Source of the DNA: Atherix ibis
Taxonomy: Eukaryota > Arthropoda > Insecta > Diptera > Athericidae
Reading direction: 5' to 3'
Length of the DNA stretch: 64,000 nt
NCBI GenBank assembly: GCA_958298945.1
Contig: OY282606.1
Location: forward strand, 45,955,920-46,019,919
Below the pieces are notes generated by a model. The model was not told the origin of the DNA. It searched no databases and saw nothing but the letters and a program-made list of their open reading frames with translations. The number at the start of each line of letters is the position of its first letter. Position 1 is the first letter of the stretch. The position numbers and the translations under genes are program-made. Of the stretch, positions 34,618-45,626 are shown piece by piece.

Positions 34618-35528
34618 CGACGTCTCTTCAAAAAGTGTCACAAATTTTGAATTTCCGCGGGTTACCTATATTCGATTTTCGATTATGTTGGTACACATGT
34701 CTCTCACTTATGCCGACAAGTCCGGCCATTTTGAATGTTCAGTTAATTCTTGACAGCTGCTTTGCTTGCACGTGTTTTGACTCGTCTTCGATGTTTGCTC
34801 AATTTCGACCAAAAGCAGCATCGCATTCACATTGCTAAGGAGCTGTTGGACTCTGTCCGCGACAACCCAAATTTGCTCTAGAGGGTCATAACTGGTGAGG
34901 AATCATGGGTTTATGGTTATAACGTGGAAAACAAAGCTCAATCATCCCAATAAAAGCTGCCGCACGGGCCAAGACCGAAAAAAGCGCCAAATTCGGTCGA
35001 ATGTGAAGGTTTTGCTTACAGTTTTCTTCGATTGCAGGGGCGTGGTGCTTCATGAGTTCTTGCCACAGGGTAGAACGGTCAATAAGGAATATTACCTGCA
35101 AGTTATGCTCAAGTTACGCGAAGCAATCCGCCAGAAACGCCCGAATTTGTGGAAGAACAAAAATTCGCTTTTGCACCATGATAACGCCCCTGTTCACGCA
35201 TCGTTGCTTGTGCGCGATTTTTTGGCCAAAAACAACACACTAATAATACCGCAGCCACAGTATTCCCCAGATCTGGCCCCCTTTGACTTTTTCTTGTTCC
35301 CGAAACAGATCCTTTGATCCATTTTTTGAAATAAGCAAAAATCGAAGACGAGCTAAAACACGTGCAAGTAAAGCAGCTGTCAAAAATTAACTGAACATTC
35401 AAAATCGCTGTACCTGTCGGCATAAGTGAGAGAAATGAGTACCAACATAACGCCACAAAAAAATCGAAAATCAAATATACTTAACCCGCGGATATTCAAA
35501 ATTCACGATACTTTTCGAACAGACCTCG
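34618..35528 (+). mobile_element. Mariner family A copy 4, 5'-inverted-duplication derivative
   Basis: A 911-bp element with TA at 34616-34617 and 35529-35530. The left 183 bp (34618-34800) are the family 5' end. The right 194 bp (35335-35528) are the same sequence inverted. Coding on the plus strand begins abruptly after the leader at FRPKAASHS/FDQKQHR-equivalent sequence, so the DNA-binding half is deleted. It continues through GEESWVYGY (first catalytic Asp changed to Glu), VNKEYYLQV, LLHHDNAPVH and YSPDLAPFDFFLFPKQIL, then hits a stop at the junction with the inverted 5' end. Between the junction and the right arm a short inverted piece of the start codon region (CCTTTGATCCATTTTTTG) remains, proving where the duplicated 5' end came from. 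Confidence 0.88.
34895..35317 (+). pseudogene. Family A transposase catalytic fragment
   Basis: An open stretch of 140 codons in copy 4, covering the middle and catalytic part. A frame change precedes it near 34950. It ends KQIL-stop because the last 60 or so codons of the normal protein are replaced by the inverted 5' end. With the first catalytic Asp substituted and both termini gone it cannot be an active transposase. Confidence 0.75.
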
Positions 35529-35544
35529 TATACCGTCAAATAAC

Positions 35545-35880
35545 TTCTTCGAGTTCATGACGAAGCCAAATATCGAGGTTGCTTAAGTATCGCAGCTTCT
35601 ACAGTACATGTGGTTGTGAATGGTTGAATTATGAAGGTTGATTGTTTCTGCAATTTTTTATGTCATGTAACGCTGGTTTGACTCAATTAATGCCCTTATT
35701 TTGTCGTCATCAAGTTCGGTTTGCTTTCCTGGCCGAGAATCGTGTAGATCAAATTCACCAATACATAATGTCGTTTAGATCATCGTTGGCACTAACGTTC
35801 TTGTAAAGAAGCATTGTCACCGTAAACTTGACGCAACTTTTTTAAAAATGAATTTAAGACTATCAGCCAGATGCAAAAAA
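35545..35880 (-). pseudogene. Mariner transposase N-terminal fragment, family K
   Basis: On the minus strand the sequence reads LRQVYGDNASLQERQCQRW-like, then after a shift SRPGKQTELDDDKIRALIES and KIAETINLHNSTIHNH. This is the first helix-turn-helix, linker and second helix-turn-helix of a mariner transposase. Stops interrupt it and the catalytic domain is missing. It abuts family A copy 4 (17 bp apart), which may have inserted into it. Confidence 0.65.
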
Positions 35881-36229
35881 TTCGAGTACTTCTAAATATA
35901 AATAAGCGCCATCTGTTATGAAAGTGAGTCATGACTCCGAAAACCCGTCATGATACATAATTTCTGTTTTTTTTTATCCCTTCCGAGACCATTTGTTTTT
36001 TATTTCTAAACCAAAAGAGAAAAAAAATGAGCCAAAATTCTCTTTAATACATAATATAAAATTGTTCAATATAATTTTCTCTCTATTTTATTCATAGCAA
36101 AAAAAATTCTTCACTTTTTAAATAAAAATTTAGAAGGCATTATTTTAATTCATTAAAAAAGAAGAATTAATGTTTTGTTCTCGCCATTTTGATTTTTAAT
36201 AAAAGAAATTGTTCTTTTGCTCTTTCTAG

Positions 36230-36271
36230 GACGGCAAGACGTTACACTATAATTATTCGGCCGACAAAAAG
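36230..36271 (+). CDS. 42-bp phase-0 microexon of the unidentified plus-strand gene
   Basis: A pyrimidine-rich acceptor (TTGCTCTTTCTAG) precedes 36230 and a consensus donor (AAAAG then GTAAGA) follows 36271. The 42 bp encode 14 codons, DGKTLHYNYSADKK. This frame is fixed by phase-0 joining from the 31021 exon and is open throughout. GC content and codon use differ sharply from the surrounding AT-rich DNA. Microexons of this kind are often alternatively spliced, but nothing here shows that. If the two exons join, an intron of 5.1 kb separates them. The protein family is not recognised. Confidence 0.55.
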
Positions 36272-39200
36272 GTAAGATTATTTATCTTAAATTTTGTTAT
36301 TATTATCATTTCTGTTTTTAATTGTTGAAATTATTTTTCTTATCGAAGAGATAAAAAAAAACCTTTTGTGAATTAATAGATGAGAAATAATAAAAATGGC
36401 GGATAATCTTTTGTCATATCTTGTTGGTCGATACTGTCACGCTGTTATTGTCAGTGTTTTTACTTTTTTTAGAATGGAATAACCAAAAATGAGAAAAAAT
36501 TAAAGTAAAAAAAAGCAGCAATAAAATGACAATAAAAAATGTATAACAAAAAGAGTAATAATTAAAATTCTATGGTAAGTCAGAGTGAATGTGTAAAAGA
36601 ATAAGAAGACTCTATTGAAATATTATTGTATTCTCTTGCAATAAAGAGAAGAAGAGCGTATTTTGACTTTTTAAGAGCAGAAGGTGGAACATTTACAGTA
36701 GGTTCATAAATTATGAGAAGCATTTTTCAGTACATTAAGTGTAGGAAAAAATTTATTTTTTATTGAAAACAGCAAAAATAATGAAGAGAACAAAAAATTA
36801 TAATATAAAAATCGAGAAATAAATAGTACAAAAAAAAACAGTCAACGATGGTCCCTAGTAATTTACGGTTAGCCACTGTAAATTAAATCAAGACAATAAG
36901 AAATTTTAAGTTGAGAAAAGGAGCAAAAAATTATGTACTAATAATAAATAAATGAATTGAAAAATAAAGAAAAAGAGAACAAAACAAAAAAAAAAAAAAA
37001 CTTCTGAAAACTCTGAAAGAACTCATCGAATTTCTATCTTGAAGATGAAGAATTCCCATTGAAAATACTTTCAACTTTCTTCAAGTACGTTTCGAATTGG
37101 ACTTTCTTGTTTTTTCAAGGCCGTACTTGTAGAATGTAAGATGAAATGGACAAAAAAAAGGGGGGGGGGGGGGAGGTATTCTTTTCTCTTTTTGGTAGAA
37201 AAGGGAAACGAATTGATTTTCTTCCGCAAGTTTTGTTCGAGTTTCTATGAGATGACGTCTTCTGGAATTCTAAGATTTTAGCATTTACTGATAGTCAGTC
37301 GGTAGCACAGTTTGTATAATAAATGCGTACAAAGGTACACACATGCATGCTGTATATAATAGTATAGTTGAATGAATGGATAAATGTACTGATAAGGGAG
37401 TAGGAAAATATGCAAAGGGTGGTTGCTAGTGCTGGTAGAGTAGTACAACAATGTTTACATATGTATATGTGTAAGTTATTAAGTATAGACGAGCTACTTT
37501 TAGATTAGATCTGCTCTGATCAGGAAAGTCTTTAACGAGTGAACGAATCTGAACGAATTTATCGTTTGTGAGCGAGAGTGTGTCACAGGGATGAGAAGTA
37601 GTAGTTAGCAAAGTTGAAAATATGAATATTTAATGCCATAAAATCTAATTTCCATCGTTATGGAATGAATGGGATGATTTTATTCAAATTCGGAAGTAAG
37701 TAACTAAATTAGAAAATAAGAAAATTGAAGTTAAATAAAGGGAATTCTGTTCGTGTGTTTGTTGAATTGTTGCTGCTCTCACGATCAAGTACGACAGGGA
37801 GGGTGCGTTGATGAAAAAGGTTAAGCGATGGTAAAATAACAACACGACGACGACGACGACGACGCACTTCAAAAGAAAACAATTTCCGAACAGGAACGAT
37901 TCATGTGTACATTCTAAATTCTTTTTTAATAATAAAATTGAATATTTTTTAATATTTTCTTATACACATGACAAGGGATGGATGATGTTGAAATTTTAAT
38001 TTTAATTTAATATAATTTGTTATTAATTATTACATAAATACAGAACAAACTTGCACAGTTTTTGTTTTTAACATTTTCGTAAATTTATTGATTGGAGTTT
38101 TTGTTTGTTTCATATCTAAAATTACTCAATGACGATGCTACTTGAAAAAGTTTGAAGTTATTTTTTGTTTTTATTTTTATCAGCAATTTATTTCAAGAAA
38201 GTGAACAACTACGAACAGTAAAAGTACTTAACAAAAAAACTGTCCGCCACCAAAATAATTTCTAAAAACAGACAAAAATAATTTCTTTTCCTGGAAACTG
38301 TTCTCAAGTGTGTTGTTTCAGTTTACATTTGTGGGATACTTTGAAGAAGAAAAAAAACATTTTAGCTTTCTCATAAAACAATATAATATCGACCCCTAGT
38401 AAGAAGTAGTTCACTATTATTTATTTACCATCTGCCATAGAAAAATCTAAAATTTTAAAAATATCATATGTAATCGTGATATTTTTCCTTGCAAAAAGAA
38501 AAGTTTCTAAAAAAAACATTTGATAAAAAAAAAATATTTTAATCAGTATTTTTTGGTCACAGATATTAAGAACTTGTTAAATTAAATTATTTTAAATGTT
38601 TTCGACAAAATAATTCAAGGAAAAACTAATTTTTATAATAACGTCAAAAAAATCCATTAGATGTCGCCCGATAGGTGGTTTTGTATTGTAGAGGAACGAG
38701 CCAACAGATGTAGTTAATTACTCAGATAAAAAGCAAAACACTCAAAAGTTAATTAATTTTCATTGTTTTTTTTTTTGCAAATAATATTTTTAGTTAAATT
38801 ATGATTAAAGAAGAATTCACAAAATTTCCAAAATAAGCCCATTAACGTAAGGTATTTTAAAAAAAAGGAAAACTCACTTCAATTAATTGAATAATATATT
38901 TTCCCTTAAAAATTAAACATATTAGAAATAAATATTAACTTGCTTGTAGGGTAATAGCTCCCCATAACAATAACAATTGTATCAACAACAACAGCAAAGA
39001 AAACTTCTCCATTATTATTAACAACAAAAGTAAACGTACAAAAAAAATTGTTTAAAATTTCTTTTCGATAAAAATGAAAACATTAAATTTTTTTTATTGA
39101 TCATAATTTAAAAAAAGTTTTTCTTAAATAAAAAAAAAGAAAATTTGAATTTTGGAGTTTCTTTGGAGAAAATATATAAAAAGCTAAACAAGAAATTAAA

Positions 39201-39678
39201 CTGAAACTGAAAACAGATAAAATTAGCGAATTTTATTTTTAATTATAAAAAAAAATAAGCCAGTAGATAGAGGAAACACAAATCGGAAAGGGGAAAAATG
39301 GCAGATCGAATACTTTTTATAATGTTTGTCTACTTCTATCTTCGTTCCTGAGTGAGTCCAACCAGATAAAGTTTTCATATCTTCTGTCCTTATATTTGCT
39401 CTGCTTAACCGTATTTGGCTGTTTCTTTCAATCTCTTTATCACTTTTGTTTTGATAATTTTTCCTTTTTGTATATAAATTCGATTGAAGAGTGAAACGAA
39501 AGTGAACAAAATAACAGATCGGAAAAATACAATACATAAAAGAGAGAATTTGTTAAGAATATAGTCCAATTACTGTTCATCTCGGTCGGACTCTTTTTTA
39601 ACACATTCACTATAATCTTTGTTGTCCATCTATTCCATCCGTTTTTATAAATTTATCTCCCTCCTTCCTTCTTTACAG
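36272..39678. other. AT-rich presumed intron
   Basis: No exon was recognised. It holds a G14 run at 37161-37174, a (CGA)n tract at 37845-37864, and CpG-containing patches near 37200-37260 and 37490-37580. Confidence 0.45.
37845..37864. repeat. (CGA)n microsatellite
   Basis: Six to seven CGA units in tandem. Confidence 0.9.
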
Positions 39679-39729
39679 TTGATTCTGTTCTCGGTCCATT
39701 CGATGTATGTTCATAATAATGGCAAGTAA
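39679..39729 (+). CDS. Weak candidate exon after a strong acceptor
   Basis: A very pyrimidine-rich tract (39651-39676) leads into TTTACAG at 39678. Joined in phase 0 from the 36230 microexon, the frame is open for 16 codons (LILFSVHSMYVHNNGK) to a TAA at 39727-39729. A GTAAAG at 39726 could be a donor instead. The acceptor is convincing but the coding content is thin, so this could be a decoy site, a terminal exon of a short isoform, or a real internal exon. Confidence 0.25.
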   Translation: MILFSVHSMYVHNNGK

Positions 39730-40075
39730 AGTCCATTGTACCTTACCGGTCAAAAGTGTATCAAAAATTATGAAAAAAATAAACTTTTTTTAGATTTCTG
39801 TGTGCTAGTTTTATTTAAATATTTTCATTTTTGACAAATGATTGTCCATTCAGATTTTAATATTGTTTTTTGTTCTTATTTATAGAAGATTTTTTTTCCA
39901 TTTTAGAAATTATTAAATTGAAAATTATTCTCAGAAACCAAAAAATTACAAAAAAAAAACTATTTTAACACATCCACCCGATTACACCTACCTCACCTAA
40001 AGTGCTTCTTAACTTCCTTTTAAAAAATAAAGCAATCAAAGGATTAATTTCTCAGAGCTTTTAATACATTTATAT
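39730..40075. other. AT-rich sequence
   Basis: Nothing recognised between the weak exon and family F copy 1. Confidence 0.5.
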
Positions 40076-40077
40076 TA

Positions 40078-41179
40078 TTGGGTTGTCCGGGAAGTAATTT
40101 CGTTTTTTTTCTATATACAAATAAAAGACGATTTTCTTATAGTGAATTAATATTTTATTCAATTAAATATTGTTTAGTCTGATCCAATACCCTTTGCCAT
40201 CTTTCTGGCAGTAGAATGATTTTAAACTTATAAAATTTTTGTTCTTTGCTGACAAAAAACTGATCCAAATGATTTTTGACCTTCTCATTTGAATTAAACG
40301 TTTTACCGTCTAAAATTTTTTGTAGAGACCGGAATAAATGATAACTTGAAGGTCCTAGGTCTGGAAAGTATGGTTGATGTGGCAGTATATCCCCATCCAA
40401 GCTCTAAAAACTGTTGCCGAGTGGTTAAACTTGTATGTGGTTTCGCATTACCCTGTTGGAACACTATACTTTTCTTATTGACCAATTCTGGTCTTTTTTC
40501 TTTAAGTGAATCATTAAGTTTGCCCATCTTTTGCGCTTAACATTGTTGTAGACAACCCATTTCTCGTCCCTAGTGATTATACGCTTAAAAAGGGATCATT
40601 TTCTTGGCGTTTCAGAAGCAAATCACAAACGTCAATACGAATTTTCTCCGTAAGAAGATGAGGATCCCATGTGTCGAGCTTTGACATAAAACCTCGCCGT
40701 TTCAAATGATCATGAACGGTCGTATTCGATAAATTTGATTTCTCAGCGATTTCAAGAGTTGTTATTCGGCGGTTTGCCTTTATTGTGTCTTCATCAGCTT
40801 CAATTGGCCTTCCAGAACGTGGTGCATCTTCGAGATTAATTGTCGGATCAAAATTTTGCAAACTAGTTTTGGCACTGGTCCTCACTTAAGACATCTTCTC
40901 CATAAACTTCGGATAATTTTTGTTTGTTTGAACAGCATTTTTATCTTTTCTATAGTAAAAACGTAAAATATGCCGAAAATGCTGTTTTTCACTTTCCATA
41001 TTTAAAAGGGTATCAACCAAAAACCACTGTGCAGAATCAATCGAACTTTTTCACAAACACGCCTTGCTATTCAACTGTCAAAATACATATGATTATGCGG
41101 CTTAAGTGTGAAGTTGGTTGTGATAAAATACAAGTAAGTTCTCTGTTGGGAAAACGTAATTAATTTTCGGACAACCCAA
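40078..41179 (-). mobile_element. Mariner family F copy 1
   Basis: An 1102-bp element between TA dinucleotides (40076-40077 and 41180-41181). TIRs read inward as TTGGGTTGTCCGGGAAGT and TTGGGTTGTCCGAAAATT. The minus-strand transposase starts at 40998 (MESEKQHFRHIL) and ends near 40155. The first helix-turn-helix region is partly lost around 40880-40900. GRPIEADED, IAEKSNLSNTTVHDHLKRRG and LLKRQENDPF follow. The first catalytic motif reads IITRDEKW (Asp kept). The second has become FQQGNAKPH (Asp to Gly). The third reads FPDLGPSSYHLF (last Asp to Ser). Two of the three catalytic residues are gone and several shifts occur. Confidence 0.87.
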
Positions 41180-41181
41180 TA

Positions 41182-42940
41182 AATAAAAAAATCCATTTAT
41201 CCTCTGCTGCTATATACGAGAATATTAACAAGGATATTCATAATTTCTTTTAATAATAGTGTAATCGTAAAATTGGAAGACTTATGCAAAGCTAGAATTT
41301 ATGTGATGTGAAGAAAGATAGGATATAAATTTAAAAATTTGATTGTAACCATTCCAAATAATGAAATAATATTTAAATAAATTTGTATTTATTTATATAT
41401 TATTTTCCTCACTTATTTCAATTTGATAATCTGCTACCAATTCAGTTTTAATATGCCCCTCCCTGCCCAACCCAAATGTACTTAACTTTAAATCATGTAA
41501 GGTGTTCTTATTTATTTTTCTTTTTCAAAAAAAAAAAATTCTCTAAAGCATATACTTTTATCCAATAATGTATCAACTTCTACTAAATAACAATATCTAC
41601 TGCCACTCTACTCCGTACTAAAAACACTCTTTATAAAACGGTAGCCAATTTGAACGAGAGAGAAAAAACGGAGAGAGACAGAGAAATAAGTTTGAAAAAA
41701 GTTTTTGAAAACTTATTCAAAAAGTGTGATTTATGTACAATAATTGCTTAATTAAACTTCCAGTAATACAATATTAGTCTGTTCTATACTATAAAATGAA
41801 TTTTTCAAAAGGAAAAGTTTAAAATGTCGATGTACCTTTAGCATTTGTGTGCTGTGAATGTTGAAAAGTTATGTTTATGTACTTAGGAGAAAGTTTTACT
41901 GTTTTGGAATGTGAGAAGTGTACGATGGTACGAAGGATGATGATGATTGGTTAGCAATAGCATCAGGGTGAGAACGACGTTTCGGGTGGGCGTTTAGACG
42001 AGCGCGTGTGTGTGTGTATGTGTTTGGATTTGTGTTTCGTGAACTTGGGAAAAAGTTTTATGGTATCGTAAAGGACTTTAGTAAACTGCGCCAGAGCAAT
42101 CTAGAAAGAGACCGAAATAGTGTGGCATAGAAAGTGTACAAAATAGGGTGGAATGATTGAAAATGAAACAGGATAAAATTGTTTTGGCAAACTTGAAAAC
42201 TTTTCGACGATAACTTTTGGATTATGAGATAGCAGCAGCGGGAGGATGGAGACAATTCCACAATAGCAGCAAGTATTTTGGTGCTATTCAAAGGATCGAA
42301 AAGCAGTAGACGAATGAGAAATTCATTGATAACTGTGAGATAATGCGTATAAAAATAGGACTAGCTCATTCTTCATTGATTAAATAATACATCCTATGTT
42401 AATGTATGTGTACGTGCATGTATCTTCCATTAAATATTTCCGAAATGGTTAAAGGCATTTTTATGTAAACTTTCACAACTATTCGAATCTCGAGAAGAAA
42501 ATTATTTTCATAAGTAATTTAACATAATTTTATCGGAAATTTATATTGAGGAGAAATAAAAATGGTAAAAAGATGTAGAATTTAAGAAATTTAAGAGTAG
42601 AAATTTGGAAAAATAGCAATTCTTTTTTGGGGATACATTACGATTTAGTTAAATATTTTCTTTTAATGGTTCAAAAATTAAAAAAAGTGCTTCAGTCACT
42701 TTGGAATTCTCTCCAAATGATCTGGAAAGTCATATCGTCTGGCATTCGAACAAATATAATAGTTTTTTTTTATGATCATCATATTCTTGGTATCAATGTA
42801 TTCGGTCCTTTACCTTGTTTTTATGATATCAATTTTCGACACATCGGCAAAATTATTTAAAATCTATAAAATGACAATTTATTTCAAATTCAACTATTAT
42901 TATGATTATATTTTGCATAAAATGATTAGACTGCCCCTTG
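41182..42940. other. AT-rich sequence; CpG patch near 41930-42030
   Basis: No gene recognised. A purine-rich GAGAGAGAAAAAACGGAGAG tract lies near 41657. The patch 41925-42030 contains ACGACGTTTCGGGTGGGCG and a GT repeat. Confidence 0.45.
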
Positions 42941-43416
42941 ATCACGTGGCAGGCTCGTCCAGGGTACGTGCGAGCTTCGTTTAGACCGCATGGCAGCCTC
43001 GTCCAGACCACAAGGCGGCCTCTTCAAGACCATGTGGCAGCCTCGCCTAGACCACGTGGCAACCTCGTCTAGACCATCTGTCAGCTTGGTTCAGTCCACG
43101 TGGCAGCCTAGTCCAGGATTCGTGGCAGCTTCGTCCAGACCACAAGGCAGCCTCATCCAGACACGGAGCAACCTCGTCAAGACCACGTGGCAGCCTCATC
43201 TAGTCTATCTGGCAGCCTGGTTCAGTTCAGGTGGCAGCCCAGTTCAGTTCAGGTGGTAGCCCAGTCCAGAATACGTGGCAGCCTAGTCCAAACTAAATAG
43301 CAGCCTCGTCCAGACCACGTGGCAACCTACTACAGACCACATGACAACCTAATCCAGACTGCAATACATCTCCGTCCAGATTCAAGGAAGCCTCCTATTA
43401 ACCATGTGACAGGTTG
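42941..43416. repeat. GC-rich 22-bp minisatellite carrying CACGTG
   Basis: About 21 units of 22 bp with consensus CACGTGGCAGCCTCGTCCAG followed by AC. The units are registered end to end, for example from 43053 through 43375, and diverge by a few bases each. Five units keep the exact CACGTG palindrome (42943, 43053, 43097, 43184, 43317). The array is strikingly GC-rich in AT-rich surroundings. A plus-strand open frame of 89 codons (42990-43259) exists only because the unit happens to lack stops; since 22 is not a multiple of three, the translation repeats every 66 bp. More decayed units may continue to about 43640. Confidence 0.9.
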
Positions 43417-44338
43417 CTCTAAATCATTCGATAGTTTGGACCAAACCTTTTCGGTAGTTTTGTTTCGACCATCCAGGTGTCTGGTTTAGATAGAACTGAA
43501 TGTTAATGGTGTACAATATTCGCAAATTTTGTCTGATCCACACGAAGGCTAAGCTCAGATCATCAGAGAGTCTTATGCGAATCATGCGAGAATCTTTTTC
43601 GTGTCATATGGTAATTTGATATGGTTCAGACTTTCCTTAAATTTGTTGGTTTGCTTTATTTTCAATTATCTTAAGTACTGAATTATAGATTTTTTGCGTC
43701 CGATCTTTATCATGCACCATTTTATCGATATTAATATATGAAAAAACTGTTCACGACGCTTTCTTAAATAATTCTTAACTTGACCCCTTTAGTTTTCATA
43801 AAATATTCAACTAGTTCCAGTTTTCCATATTGAAAATTTGTCCAATGCTTCGTTTACAGACATGTACGAAACAATAAAAATCATGCATGAATAAGCAAAT
43901 TCCTAAACTTCTTCATAAAACTCATATTATATCTGCAAGACTACTACTAATACAAACACATGCAACGCTCTCTAAATAAATATATTAATTAAGTCTTTAA
44001 CAAATTTTTGAACAAAGTTATTTGAATAGAATATGATGGGGCCAAAATGAGAAAACTTCGAAAGATATGAGACATGACTTCCATTATAACAGGATCCAAC
44101 GTCTAACGTCTTCTTCTAAATGAATTTAGTAAAGCAAAGCGAAGCGTTGATTCTTTTCCCTTCATCCGAAGGCAAAGAGGCGAACAACTGACAAGCAAAC
44201 TTAAAACGTTTACCAACCCTCTGTTGGTTTCTGTCTTCTCTCTAAAATCCGTCAACTTTCATATACAAAATGATAAGTTAAACATCGAGGACGAAGGTTT
44301 TTAGGATATATTCGACGAGAATATTTATTCATACTCAC
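43417..44338. other. Decayed repeat tail then AT-rich sequence
   Basis: Up to about 43640, fragments such as GTTTGGACCAAACC and GATCATCAGAGAGTC are reminiscent of the adjacent minisatellite. Beyond this nothing is recognised. Confidence 0.4.
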
Positions 44339-44460
44339 ATGTGGATCCTCAAATCCAAACCAATCCAACAATACGGACGAGTTTCTCATACTCTGCACGA
44401 CTAGAGTTACACATCCTCTCTTTTTAATATGGTTGGGATACAGTGAGACGGGGCGAGGCG
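44339..44460 (-). CDS. Low-confidence internal exon on the minus strand
   Basis: On the minus strand a pyrimidine-rich acceptor (CTTCTGGTACTCCCCCGCTTCAG) precedes 44460, and CACAT followed by GTGAGT ends the segment at 44339. One frame is open through all 122 bp, with LKRG-free translation including PNHIKKRGCVTLVVQSMRNS and LLDWFGFEDPH. Its residue composition looks more protein-like than nearby chance frames. No family is recognised and no partner exon was found, so this remains speculative. Confidence 0.25.
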
Positions 44461-45624
44461 CTGAAGCGGGGGAGTACCAGAAGTAGGGGACCATGGAAAT
44501 TTGAAAAGTTTCCAACTTAAAACTAAAGTTGTTTCGTATTAATTAAATATTGATTCCACATATATACAAACCTCCTCCTCCTCACCACACCCAAGCCGCA
44601 TATGAGCTTATAGTTAGTTAGGTCTCAACCACGCTACAAGCTTTTTCTATCTTCGCAAAAGAGTTAAATCGTGCTTGGAGTGTGGAGAAAGCGGGAGATG
44701 AAGAGAGTATTTCGACATTTAATGAACTCTTCTTCCATTACTATATTTATAACAGTATTCTAGTAAAGTTTATGCAATAAATTTCCTTAGTTTTATACAA
44801 ATTTTAAAATGTTTGGCAAGCCGAGAATATTTATTTATGCTTTTATACTGCCATGTTGTGTGGTATGGTTGCCGTATGGAAGTGTGTAGTTTTAGTTAAA
44901 ACAAGAAGAACCACCGCCGTAGCTACTACAAGTTCAAATGTCGTCCTGCTATATTTACATTTTTGGAATTAAGAAAGTATTTGAAAATTTTCAAAATTAC
45001 TTACTTAGTTGGTTGATTAGTTTTCGTAAATATCATCATCGATTCTTAAATTTTCTTAATATGTACAAGAATTTATGTTTTGTGATTTTTTGATTGATTT
45101 TAATTTTTGTTTTATGATCGATTACGGTTTTTGTTTATTATCGATTAGAAGAAATTAATTATTTCCAAAGAGGTTCTCATTTTATTTGCACTATTTTGTA
45201 AAAATGTCTGTCTTTATAGTGTATTTAAAAAATTATGTTCATAATAAATTTAAGAGGTTTGAAGTGATTTTTTGTTGATTGTCGTTTTCAAACTTGAATT
45301 TATTGATTTCCTTTTGATAAGCAAAAATTGTTAATCAATAAACGTGTAATCAGATGTCGGAGAGGTATTGATCTTGAAATTTTATTGAACCATAAAAACC
45401 TGAAGAATTTATGTTGGTATATCTATAAGTAATAACTAGATGTCGGTGCTAGAACAAAATCGTAACGCCAAAAATTGTTGACAAGAGCTTGATCGAGAGC
45501 CAGGTAAGATTCTACGTACACATTGGCTAAAATCACGTTTTTTTTTTGACAAGCAAGTTATAAGATGGCGCAAAATGAATATTGTAGTTCGAAGTCCTTG
45601 GCACTTTTTTTTATTTACCAGTGG
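44461..45624. other. AT-rich sequence; possible donor at 45505
   Basis: No gene could be supported. GAGCCAG followed by GTAAGA at about 45505, with a short open frame before it, was the only splice-like signal, and the acceptor side is poor. Confidence 0.4.
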
Positions 45625-45626
45625 TA

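Noticed and set aside
37157..37176. G14 run and the C13 run at 50186 as functional motifs
   Set aside because: Single long homopolymers are prone to slippage or assembly error; the C run sits in a dead transposase.
42990..43259. 89-codon plus-strand ORF with repeated TWQP/SSRP motifs
   Set aside because: It is a by-product of the stop-free 22-bp minisatellite; the translation cycles every three units and has no start context or splice signals.
45480..45510. Possible exon ending at GAGCCAG before GTAAGA
   Set aside because: The donor is good, but the upstream AG sites lack pyrimidine tracts and the open part is only about 17 codons.
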